This document shows positions 42,146 to 52,412 of a stretch of DNA of 64,000 nt, piece after piece (the stretch's first letter is position 1; the number at the start of each line of letters is the position of its first letter). Both the position numbers and the translations under genes were made by a program. The DNA is from Deinandra increscens subsp. villosa (Eukaryota; Streptophyta; Magnoliopsida; Asterales; Asteraceae): contig JBCNJP010000019.1 in NCBI GenBank assembly GCA_039602395.1, forward strand, positions 3,357,708 to 3,421,707, given 5' to 3'. The notes beneath the pieces are model-generated. The model was not told the origin of the DNA and made no database searches. It worked only from the letters and a program-made list of their open reading frames with translations.

Positions 42146-43390
42146 CATGCATGTCGATGTCGATTTGAAGATAGATGGATTCATGGATCCCAAACAAAAC
42201 ATTTGGACTCAAATATATAGTAAAATTGGCTTCAATGACTGGCGATATGAAGATGGATCCAACAAACAAATAACCAAAAACTTTGGAATTAAATAGCCAC
42301 TGGGCTGTTGTTTTTCATTGGGCCAAACTATAAGTATGATTAGTGATCCAAACTAATCGTAAATGGGGACAAGTGAAACTGCACATGTTCAAGTGGGCTG
42401 TCTCCTACGTTTGTGTCGAGAGACCTAGACTTAAGTGGAACGACAAAGTGTCATAAGATAGGGGTGTGCTTTTGTAACTGAATCCGAAAGCTGAGAACAA
42501 ACTAAATAATCTCATCTTCGATTTATCAAACCCAAATCTTATGTGAAATCGAACCCGAATCTATCATTTGGTCTGGAAATCCGGATAACTTTGAGATCGG
42601 CGGATTAATCTGATTCTGTGTTTTAAAGAATACCAAGATTTTCAAGGTTCAAAATCCATTTCACTATATAAAAGTTTAGAGGAGCCGAATTCGATTAGGG
42701 CTGATTTTACAACAACTAATTTATATTTTTTTTTAACAGCTCAAATTACATACTTTTGTGACAACGAGATTTAAACTCACACTATATAAAAATATTAAGC
42801 CTTATTCAACACCATAAGGGTGAACAAAATAGGCACGTGACGGAAGGGGAAGGGTGTTGATGTGGCTGTTGGTACCCAACCATAATACCGCCCCACCCCT
42901 ATAATGAGGGCACGATATCAACAAATTAAATGACAGATTTTAAAGAAAAAAAACCGTTACCGAACATGAAAAAGGGATTCATGTCATGCCAGAACACCAC
43001 CCCCATCTTCTTTGACAGGGCCGTGACGGACGATATGACTCCATCCATCCTAATATCAATTCTATTTATTAACTTTTTTTTGCTATGTGTAGTGGGGCGT
43101 TATCTTGCAAAAAAAAAAAAATACAAGATGGCGTCCCTATAACGCCCTTGTACCACCCCCCGGGGCGTCATCTTCGTCAAATCCCCCTCCAGACGTCATG
43201 TTCTTAACGTCTCATCTCCTGTGAAAAAAACGAAACCATCGAACGCTACCCACTACGCTCCTCTCCACCGGGGCGTTGTGTAGAGTGGTGGCGCCCCACC
43301 ACTACGGACGCCTAATGTTATCTTTTTAAGTAGTTTTACATTTAAACCTAAAATAATGGTGTTGTTCGTCAATGCCGCTGCTTACAGTTT
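42146..43390. other. Intergenic, GC-rich block 42830-43330
   Basis: No gene found. 42830-43330 contains many GGGGCG/CGCCCC words and short inverted pieces (CCCCGGGGCGTCATCTTC near 43157; GGGGCGTTGTGTAG near 43269), suggesting a decayed MITE. Confidence 0.35.
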
Positions 43391-43559
43391 TAGGGTATGT
43401 TTGGGAGTGCTTATTTGAGTGCAAAAGTGCTTTTGGTAAAACTAATTATTAACTTATGACTTTTTGAAAAGCAGTTTAAAAAAATGTTTAGATTAGCTTT
43501 TATAGTGAGATTACTTATTTTATATGTAAAATTACTAAAAAGGGGTTATGGGGTTGTAA

Positions 43560-44357
43560 AAGCATTCACAGTCCATTCTCTATCCTTATCCGTATAATTT
43601 ATATATTTATTACTAGTTTTTTATCCCCGTGTGTTACACGGGTGACTTTAAAAAAAACTATAAATACAATCATAATTTACGACAATTATGTATTTTTATA
43701 TCTTTAGTAATTAAATAATTGGTTATTAAATAATTTAGAAGGCAATAAATAAAAAGTTGGATATATATATCCATAATTTTTTTAATAGAAATACGAATTA
43801 CTTCCATAATTAGGAGTGTGAATGTCTATTGGCGGGAAAAATTATTGAGGATGAATATGGTGGTGCCACATGGCAAATTGTGGTGCCAAAAACTTTTCTT
43901 TTACACGGGTGACTTTAAAAAAAAAACTATAAATTCAATCATAATCTAAGACAATTATGTATTTTTATATCTTTAGTAATTAAATAATTGGTTATTAAAT
44001 AATTAGAATGCAATAAATAAAAAATTGGAAACACAAATCGCTTCCATAATTAGGAGAATTGGCGGGAAAAATTGTTGAGGATGAATGTGGTGGCGCCACA
44101 TGGCAAATTATGATGCCAAAAACTTTTCTTTTATTATATATATATAGATTATTTTTATCTCTTTTTCACTCACAACCACAATTAAATAATACTTTTTAAT
44201 ACATTTACATATTTACTAAATTTTTCCTCAAATATAGGGATTCATCAAATTTTTCCTCAAATATTGATCTCTCCTCTACTCACAACCACTCACAACTACA
44301 TCTCAAATTTTACAGTATACCACCACACTTATTATAGAGAATGGACTGTTAATGCTT
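43560..44357. mobile_element. Tourist-like (PIF/Harbinger) MITE with TAA duplication
   Basis: Terminal inverted repeats of about 23 bp, AAGCATTCACAGTCCATTCT on the left and AAGCATTAACAGTCCATTCT inverted from the right. Flanked by the 3-bp duplication TAA (43557-43559, 44358-44360) typical of PIF/Harbinger. The Helitron 43613-44148 is inserted within. Confidence 0.82.
43613..44148 (-). mobile_element. Non-autonomous Helitron with internal duplication
   Basis: Read on the minus strand it starts TCTATATATATATAATAAAA between A and TC, and ends with a hairpin (CCCGTGTAACACACGGG), a short A-rich spacer and CTAG followed by T. These are the canonical Helitron rules: insertion between A and T, TC start, CTRR end preceded by a hairpin, no target duplication. 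About 270 bp of its body occurs twice in tandem (about 43638-43900 and 43908-44130). Both copies contain 'GACAATTATGTATTTTTATA' and 'TGGCGGGAAAAATT'. No coding capacity. Confidence 0.85.
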
Positions 44358-44590
44358 TAAGGTTAGATGAATATATGGTTAAATAATGGTATATTAGTAA
44401 TTCTTCTTTTGGGTTAATAAAAAAACCTTCTTCTCCAAAAGTTGTTTTAAAAAATGCTTTTACACTATTCAAATATCTTTTTTCCTTATTAACTTTTTAA
44501 AAAGCTAATAACTTTTTAAAAAGCTAATAATGCCAAACATTCATTAACCTTCAACAAAAAATTTGTAATGCCAAACATTCATTAACCTTC

Positions 44591-45090
44591 AACAAAAAAA
44601 AAGGGTGGGATCCCCCACCGGCGATTTGAACATCACCAAAGTAACCTACCCCAGAGAGAGAGAGAGAGAGAGGCCGAAAGAGACCCCTGCGACTCTTGAA
44701 GGATGAGGTTCAATTTTGATATACCGGAACCTAGCAGCAGAGAAGCCCTAACGCCACTGTCACAGCCACGCTCGCCGCCGTCATCGACCTCTCTCTAAGA
44801 AGCCGTATCCATATATCTGATCTGCTCTCTCAAAAGAATCGTTTTTTTGTTTTTCAGATCTGGGGTCGTAGATCTTTCTTCTCTGTGCTCTATCAAAGGT
44901 AAAGAACGCTTTTATTCTTCACCTAATCCTTGGATCGCCGTCGTTGCTCATGGTTGAAGACATTTGAAGCAAAAAGAATTTTTATCTTCATCAACCAAAT
45001 TGTTGGTCTGCTTTGTATTTTTGGATCTCTGCAGTTTCAAAATCTTTTTTTTTTGTTGATTTAGGGTTTTAACTTTTTCGGTGACCTCCA
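44591..45090 (+). other. Leader-like tract with (GA)n
   Basis: (GA)n at about 44655-44672, then pyrimidine-rich, CTCTCT and AGATCT words, and a possible donor (CAAAGGTAAAG near 44896). It resembles the 5' UTR and first intron of a plant gene, but no coding exon of such a gene follows; the retroelement frame begins instead. Confidence 0.4.
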
Positions 45091-46147
45091 ATGGAGGCTG
45101 GCATCCCTCCCGACACGTTTTGGGGGGTTGGGGTTATGCTCGGCGGAGGATGTTTCTCAATATGCTTTTGTGGCTTCGAGGGCGCAATCTTGGAGCTTGC
45201 AGGACCATATCCTTCGGGGGTGTGGCATTAATGGGATGGATTCCGATTTTGTGTGCGCGGTTGATCACTTACGCACTTCACTTCCTGATTTTGATCTTGG
45301 CGGTTTTTCTAGCAAGGACACCGCCCCCTCTAAATCTCAGGATACTCTGGCGAGTGCCCTTTTTAGTAAAATTGTCCAGAGTTTGGAAGTGGAATTTGCC
45401 CTATCCCCTCGCCAAAAAGCTGTGTTTGCATGTCTTCGTGCTCCTCGGGCCCAAGATTTCCTGAACGTCATCCCCATCGAAGGTTTGGGCCAACATATGT
45501 CAGCTGTGGAATATCGGGTTATCCTTAAGTATAGACTTATGATCCCTATCTTCCCTGATGATGGACCTTGCCCTGTGTGCCGCAAAGCTTGTTTGGACAC
45601 TTTTGGCGAGCATGCTGTCCATTGTAAGGAACTGCCTGGGTTCAAATACAGACATGACTGGGTTAGGGATGTTTTGTTTGATGTTCTGAAACGTGCGGGG
45701 ATCTCTGCTAAAAAGGAGGCCCTTGTGAACTTTTTGACCGATCCGTGTGAGGGGAGATCTACTTTACGACCGGCTGATGTTCTTGTGTTTGGTTGGGCAG
45801 GGGGGAAACACGCATGCGTTGACCTTACCGGTGTGTCCCCTCTTGTTGGGCTCCGGGACAATGGGTTTACTGCGGGACAAGCGGCTTTGAAGGCGGAATC
45901 CGGCAAAGTTGCTAAACACGAGAAAGCCTACATTGAAAATCAACACGTGTTTATCCCCTTTGCTTTCGACACCTTTGGGTTTCTTGCTCCGGAGGCAGTT
46001 GAATTTCTACGCAGGGTTCAACGGGTCGTAAATTGTAATTTGTCGTCGCCAAAGGCTCAAAACTTTATTTTCAGTAGGATTGGTTTCGCTATCCAAAAGG
46101 GGGTTGCGGCGCAGCTTGTTGCCCGGCTACCCCCCACTTCTTTGTAA
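45091..46147 (+). pseudogene. C-terminal part of a plant non-LTR-type reverse transcriptase polyprotein
   Basis: An open frame of about 339 codons (45128-46147) without a good ATG at its head. A short ATG-led piece at 45091 is in another frame, so a slip near the G-run at 45121-45133 is likely. Visible motifs: 'SQYAFVASRAQSWSLQDHIL', a cysteine/histidine cluster CPVCRKACLDTFGEHAVHC, 'GRSTLRPADVLVFGWAGGKH', and the closing 'GFAIQKGVAAQLVARLP'. I recognise this as the tail that follows the RT domain in a widespread plant RT-like family; the RT domain itself is missing. It may be a 5'-truncated insertion or a captured piece. No mutation interrupts the 339 codons, which is notable for a fragment. 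Confidence 0.65.
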
Positions 46148-46459
46148 TTGCTTTTAGTAATATTTATAATATTTATGTCTATTAAATTATATTTTAGATG
46201 AGTCTTCGGATATCGCTTAATTGCTGATTCTGATGCTCTGGTCATGGACCTACTAAGTGTCTCAGACAATTTTGGGGTAACTTGAAGGTACCGAATATTG
46301 TCTGTCAACATGATTGAACCTTGATTTTGTTTATTTGTACATGAATCTGACTTAAATGGAGTTTTAGGGTTTTTTTTCTTTTTCTTTTTTCATCTATATA
46401 TTTCGTATGCAGTAGACTTTAGTATACATCGATTTTCCAGCATCCCTAAATTTAATCAG
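46148..46459. other. Spacer, nothing recognised
   Basis: AT-rich sequence after the RT-like frame. No poly-A tail or target duplication could be fixed. Confidence 0.35.
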
Positions 46460-46513
46460 GTGTTAAAGGTTATCAAATTGAAAAAGCTGATGGATTTGCT
46501 CGCGTCTTCCCTG
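46460..46513 (+). pseudogene. Exon fragment of plasma-membrane P-type H+-ATPase
   Basis: A 54-bp island bordered by AG and GT reads VKGYQIEKADGFARVFP. The core IEKADGFA.VFP is the conserved cytoplasmic segment of plant plasma-membrane proton pumps (IEKADGFAGVFP), with Gly changed to Arg. No neighbouring ATPase exon is visible, so it is an isolated fragment. The match is short but distinctive. Confidence 0.5.
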
Positions 46514-47780
46514 GTATGTTCATTCTAGATGTGCTACAATACATAAATATTGGAATTAGATTTTTGTTTTAAATTGCAGTTTTCTTTTGTATAGTGAATC
46601 TGGAGCTATCTTTCTTGCTACAAGGATTTACTCATGAGGTATATTTTTGCTTCATATATTGATTTTATTAAGTGTGTTTATTTTTTCGATATTGTTAGTC
46701 ATTGTGTGTTTTAAATCCTAATGTATGTACCAATTTGTGTACTCTGGGTGTGTCTTTCTTGCTGCAGATTTAAGTGGTTTTGTATGTACCAATGCGAGTA
46801 AGGTAATTGGGAGTTAGTGACTTGAAGAGTAGATGTTTGAATCATAAAATTATATGGTGGGTCATTTAGTTGTATCAATAGCTTTTGAAGTGTATGTTTC
46901 AGTAAGCCTCCTAGATTAGTAGCCTGAAAAAAGTATACCAAAAAGATAACTTCGATCAGCATTCATTAAAATTGCTGCTTCCGAAGTAATTTAGAGTATG
47001 AATTCTCTAATAATTTGTACCTTGCTACATGTTTATAAAAGGATAGTGTATGCATACATCAGTCACATATTCATAAGTTTTCTTTAAAGTTACCTAATTA
47101 TCAAATCAATTTAAAGGTGAGTCCAGTATCAATAAGGTTTTTTGCTTCTTGAATAATTGATAGTATGGATTTTGTAATAATTTTTTATTCATGGTGTACG
47201 TGAGGTAAATCTGATTGTTTTTTTTTTTTTGGCTTTTTTTGGTTTTTTGCTTCTGAAAAATTCTATTTTTAATGAATATTAGTTTTTGTGCCATTGCTTT
47301 TCTTCTGATTTCTTCTTCAATTAATATATGATTGTTGCATCATTTGAGAAGGCAATAGTTTCAGAATATATGGCACTGTTGAGTTATATTTATATGTCAA
47401 GCCCAACCATTATATTAGTAGCAATTCGGCCCAGTCTTAGTTTGGCATCCAACAAGTTCATATTTATCATTAAACTGCTTAAAATTTGCAATAAGATTCA
47501 TTTGAGTAATATTGCGTTACATTTTAGTTATTAGGTGACGAATTTTGGTGGTACAGCCTTACATTTTGTTTTCTTCTTTCTGTTTTGCAGGTGAGTATAA
47601 AGATCTTTGTTTGCACTTTTGGTGCTTAGGTGAGTCTTATTGCCTTTTCTATTTGTATTGTTGTACAAGTCTAACCCACGCTCAACAGTGTCGCACGGTG
47701 CTTCCCCTATCTACACTTCAGCTCTCTCTATTCATCACCGTCACAGTTCTGTCTGTCTTTCTCAAAACCCTGAGGCGGAA
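46514..47780. other. Fragment tract, no recognised exon
   Basis: Intron-like AT-rich sequence on the plus strand with several GT/AG pairs. No protein family identified. Confidence 0.35.
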
Positions 47781-47787
47781 TCGTATT

Positions 47788-48117
47788 CTGGATCTCTCTC
47801 TCTCTCTCAAAAACCTGAATCGAAGTCGTATGCATCTAAGTTGGTTTTTGTGCTTTTAATTTCACACACAACCCTACATCACTGGTGTTTTCGTGGCGGA
47901 GGCTTGCCGATTCGGCATCGGTTTATCAGATCTGGATCTCTCTCTCAAAAACCTTAATGCGAAAGGATCAAATTCTGGATCTCTCTCTCAAAAACCTTAA
48001 TCGAAGTCGTATGCATCTAAGGTGGTTTTTGTGCTTTTAATTTCACACGCAACCCTACATCACTGGTGTTTTCGTGGCGGAGGCTTGCCGATTCAGCATC
48101 GGTTTATCAGATCTGAA
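47788..48117. repeat. 181-bp tandem duplication
   Basis: Copies offset by 181 bp share TCGAAGTCGTATGCATCTAA and TCACTGGTGTTTTCGTGGCG. The CTCTCT-rich start of each resembles a gene leader. Confidence 0.85.
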
Positions 48118-49373
48118 GAGGATAACGGTGAAAGGATCAAAGGTTCGAAAGAGCAACAACAAAACCCCTTAGAAATCACTTTCTGCTTTGTTTGATTCAG
48201 ATATGGATGACGCAATTTATGTTTGTAAGGTCATTAATTAATCTATTGATTTTGTTCACTTTCGTTTTGTGATTTTGTTCCACTTTCGTTTTATTTCATA
48301 AACGGAGAGATGTCGTTCAACTACTGAACTTAGGTGACGATGTCGTGGAGTCGGATGTAGATAATGCCCAACATGTCTTCGAAATCGAGGTTTTTATGAT
48401 TGATTCTATTCCTCCCTATTAGCGATTCAATGTTCAGTTTGGACTTGATTTTTAATTTTGAGTGTATTTTATATTTTGATTTGTAGGATGGTAGTGATGA
48501 TGATGACGACTTCGAGGAAGACACAGGTTTTGCTGCAAAAAGTAAGATCAATTTTCTGATTTTCATTTGCATTGTATGTATGTATGTTTCACATGGTGTT
48601 GCTGTAAAAGTTCCACTAATTGTTCTTACTGTGTACAGGAGAAATTGGTCTATCTATATTGTTATGCTTGATTGCAAAAAGTAAGATCAATTTTCTGACT
48701 TTCATTTGGAATCCAAGCATGGTACATTATTTTTCTTTGCTGCTCTATTTGATGGATGCAACCCTAAGGGTCCTCATGGAAAAGAGTCCATGTTGCCTCC
48801 ACCAACCATGCTAGTGTGGGTCATATTCAGAAATTGGCCTATCTATATTGCTATGCTTGATTGGTATTTGGATTTTTCGGATGTTCCAGATTTAATATTT
48901 AGGGTTTTGGTTTTACTGAAGTGCAGGTACCCAAAGATTAGCCTTATCTTCTTTTGGATCCTGCTTCGGTGAAGGTCAGGTTTAGTCAATTTATGATTTC
49001 ATCTAGACGGTATATAATTCATCAATATCACTCCTGTTTTAGAGTGTTGCAACTGTTGTTGATGTAATCAAAAGGGAATAATAGTCTTTGTTGCTTATTC
49101 AGTGACTTTGTCAAGTAATAAAGTTAGCAAAGTCTGTCCTTGGTTACTTATATTCAATGTCTATAATTTATTGTTTTTGTTTTGCTAATGGTAGTGGCCT
49201 AAGAGTTCAGATGATTGTTAAAGTTTGTGTATGAAATCTGTTCATATTTGAATTTGAAGATTAAGGTGGGACTTCCAAACGTCAAAACAAGATGTTTTTC
49301 TTTTTCAATTTCTCATGTGTTATATGAGTGTTTTCTATTAAGTTAATTTTGTTATGTTTATGAATTAATCCAG
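48118..49373. other. Fragment tract with an acidic exon-like island
   Basis: An AG-bounded island at about 48488-48541 reads DGSDDDDDFEEDTGFAAK on the plus strand. The remainder gives no family match. Confidence 0.35.
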
Positions 49374-49451
49374 GAATTTGAGGTGGCTTTGATTATTGCA
49401 GATTATTGTATGCCTCCGATGACTGGATTTGGACTTTTCAGAAAGATCAAG
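49374..49451 (+). pseudogene. Exon fragment of a type-A response regulator
   Basis: A 26-codon exon with exact AG and GT borders reads EFEVALIIADYCMPPMTGFG and ends LFRKIK. The receiver-domain core D-Y-C-M-P..MTG with the phospho-accepting Asp is the signature of cytokinin type-A ARRs, and the exon end at KIK matches where that family is spliced. The remaining receiver exons are not adjacent, so this is an isolated captured or decayed exon. Confidence 0.7.
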
Positions 49452-51022
49452 GTGAGAGACACTGCTGCTTCCATGGTCAGTCATATGTGTTAAGTTTTGC
49501 CAATGTTGGAAGAGAACATAAACACTACTACTGACACGTATCATGCGTTTCTTTAAAAAAAGACACCCCTTTTAAGAAAGTTTTTAAATTTTAGAACAAA
49601 TGATGAAATCTGGAAATGGTCCAAACAGAATGCTTTCTAATTCATGGTAAGCTTTTGTAATCAAATGAGCCTGAAAATTTGTGTGAAATGAAAGAATATT
49701 AAGTCTCACCTGAATCTGCACATTTTGTGATGATTGTGGAAGGGTTAGTGAAGCATGGTTTATTAACCAAGGACAGGGACTTATATATAGTGATGATAAG
49801 TGACAAATAAAATGGTAATAGATATTTATTTTAATTTTGTTAAAAAAATTCTTAATATTTGGAATTGTTTCATAGCTTTAAGAAAGTGTTTAGTAATGCA
49901 GAAGGAACACAAACCAAACCAAGGTAGATGTTTCAAATCCTAATCCAAATGTGACTGAGCTCTTCAAATTCTCCTATTGGTGATCCATCTGTATACTTTT
50001 TCTTCTTTGGGGATGGATTAGGCATACATTATTGATCACATGAATGAATAATGCGCGTCTCACAGTAATACCTTACATATGGATTTTTGTTTTGAATATG
50101 TTGTGTTCATTCCAATTTAGTACAGAGATTCCCTTGGAACTGTGCTATATGCAATGAAAAGTGAAGTTGTGACTTTGGTGAGTGCTTTCTGTTATCCTTT
50201 TCCATGTCTTTTTGTTTGGAAACCATATGTTCTATTTCTATGTGTATGTAGAATTGTTTGACTCATTTCTCAAGCTTTCCTCAAATGAGACTTATGTTTT
50301 TCTTAAAATTATGCAAAGGATTTGCATATTCACTTTTAAAGCAAAATTAGTCATAGGCACTCATTTTGTTTTGATCTAATATATAAATATATTTGTGAAT
50401 ATGGTGACTTCAAATGCAATAGCTGAAGTTTTGTTGCGGCTTTCCAAAATAAAGTATGGAAATAGTATTTTGAGGGAGTTGCTCTATGTTGAAATGCGTA
50501 GAGAATATCATAATTCTTACTTTTCAAGAGGTAAATTACATGTCTTGCTTGTATAGTTGAGAAGATAAGGTACAATAAGGATAAGGAGTAGAGAAATAGT
50601 CTGATGGATTTGATCGTATTTGATTTTCATTGATTTCGATTGTTTACATCAGCAGGAACATCTTCGATTTTGAACAGCTTCAACACCTCCATATAATCTC
50701 TTCACCTTTCACTGTCCGATTTCCTTGCCACCATCGGGTATGTTTTGTTGTGTTTCTTTTCTAAATTTCGTTGTAGATTCGCTGTTGGATATATCCAGTA
50801 ACCTATTTGAAATTGACCTTGGGTTTCTTGCAGGAACTTTTATTCAAAGATATAAAGAGAAGGCCATAGGTTTATTCAATTGCACGTACATAGATTACCT
50901 GCGACGAATCCAAATTAGACTTTGAAAAGCATTTGAGGGTACATGTTTTTAATGTTCAACGGAGAATAACTTCCAAATCTTAATAAAAATTGTGATATTC
51001 TAAATGTTTATGTTACTTGCAG
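49452..51022. other. Fragment tract between ARR and myosin pieces
   Basis: An AG/GT-bounded island near 50120-50180 reads YRDSLGTVLYAMKSEVVTL and another near 50400-50475 reads MVTSNAIAEVLLRLSKIKYG. I do not recognise either. Confidence 0.35.
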
Positions 51023-51499
51023 GTTGATCTTGAAGAAGCAAAGGGACAAGAAATCACAAAGTTGCAGAATGCATTGCAAGAAATGCAAGGAAAGTTGGAT
51101 GAAGCACATAATCAAATTATTCATGAGAAAGAAGCAGAAAAATTTGCTATTGAACAAGCTCCACCAGTTATAAAAGAAGTGCCAATTGTAGATTATACCA
51201 AAGTGGAGGAATTGGAAAATCATAATCATGAACCGGAGGTATTGCCAAAAAAATAACAAGTTTCTATCTATTTATTCCAATAATCTTGGTTATGTGGCTG
51301 AATATATTATATTAAAATATATATACTATTGCTATATGTGCAGGATGAAATTGTAGAGCTCAAGAAGAGAGTTAGAATTTGAGCAGAAGTACAATGAGGT
51401 TGAAAATGAGAGCAAATATAGATTTAAAGAGTTGGAAGAATCACAAGCTAAAATCCCAGGACTTCAGGAAACCATTGAAAGGTAGCTAAAATGCATTAA

Positions 51500-51504
<5 letters not shown>

Positions 51505-51532
<28 letters not shown>
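51505..51532. repeat. (CA)n microsatellite adjoining (TA)n
   Basis: About 14 CA units running into the (TA)n that flanks element A6. Confidence 0.9.
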
Positions 51533-51576
<44 letters not shown>

Positions 51577-51580
<4 letters not shown>

Positions 51581-51751
51581 TAAGTTCAAATGAGAACTTT
51601 TTGTTTTGAGAACTTTTGAGAACTAATTCTCAACCACAAATTTCAGGAGGGACCACTACAATTCATGGGAGGGGGGATACATGTAATAAACATGTGGCTC
51701 AAATTAGTTCTTTTTAGTTCTCAAACCCAATTGGTTCTCAAATGATCCTCT

Positions 51752-51754
<3 letters not shown>
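51577..51754 (-). mobile_element. 178-bp (TA)n-flanked MITE, copy A6 (reverse)
   Basis: Starts GGGTTAAGTTCAAATGAGAA and ends CAAATGATCCTCTCCC. Very close to reverse copy A1. (TA)n on both sides. Located in an intron of the myosin XI fragment. Confidence 0.88.
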
Positions 51755-51795
<41 letters not shown>

Positions 51796-52412
51796 CTGAG
51801 TCTCTGATTGTATCCTCACCTCTGTATCTTTTATGCACATAATTAGGTTAGATGCAAACTTGTCCAACCTGGAATCAGAAAATTAGGTTTTGCGCCAGGA
51901 AGCATTGGTTGCTTCCACAATCGAAGAACTCAATGAAGAAGCTAAACAGTAAGAGTACACATAACATTATAATTTTCTTATTAACATATCTAATTATTTA
52001 AGAAAACATGAATATTCCACCTTCTTTCAGCCTCAAAACCAAGATCAATGAATTAGAATCAGAGAATGAACTTCTGCGCAACCAACAAGTAGTTTGTGGA
52101 GCAAATAACCACCCCTGTAAAGTTATTACCGCAGCTTCAGGTAAATTTGACCATGTCGGTTTCCTTACGTAAGGACGATTCACAATAAACATTGATCTTG
52201 TATGACTTTACAGAGTTTAAATAATGGTCAAGAAACAAAGGATGATTTTGAAACACCACATGTGGAGCAAGAAAAGACGAAGGTAATATCACAAACCAAG
52301 ATTAAATTCGTAACAAATTTTATAACCTTTTAATGTAGTATTACAATGTTGAATGAAACAATTTCTACAGGAGTTGGACAACAGCTTGTCATCTCTAACA
52401 AAACAAAAATAA

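Larger units (their letters stand above)
43391..44590. repeat. Outer decayed element of a three-level nest
   Basis: The left part starts GGGTATGTTTGGGAGTGCTT and the right part ends near ATGCCAAACATTCATTAACC, a loosely inverted pair. AGCTAATAACTTTTTAAAA is repeated near 44500. The Tourist-like element at 43560-44357 interrupts it. Borders are approximate. Confidence 0.45.
51023..52412 (+). pseudogene. Myosin XI coiled-coil fragment, multi-exon, broken
   Basis: Exon-like pieces 51023-51238, 51344-51481, 51847-51948, 52031-52140, 52214-52282 and 52371-52412. They read VDLEEAKGQEITKLQNALQE, then AIEQAPPVIKEVPIVDYTKV (the conserved APPVIKE motif of plant myosin XI between coiled-coil and tail), then FEQKYNEVENESKYRFKELE, NLESEN, and LKTKINELESENELLRNQQ. 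Class XI myosins move organelles on actin. Motor, IQ and cargo-binding domains are absent. Lesions: a 1-base insertion near 51373 and CAG to TAG at 51884-51886. A 178-bp (TA)n-flanked element sits in the second intron. Confidence 0.8.

Noticed and set aside
45337..45906. 189-codon minus-strand frame
   Set aside because: It is antisense to the RT-family frame, which has clear conserved motifs.
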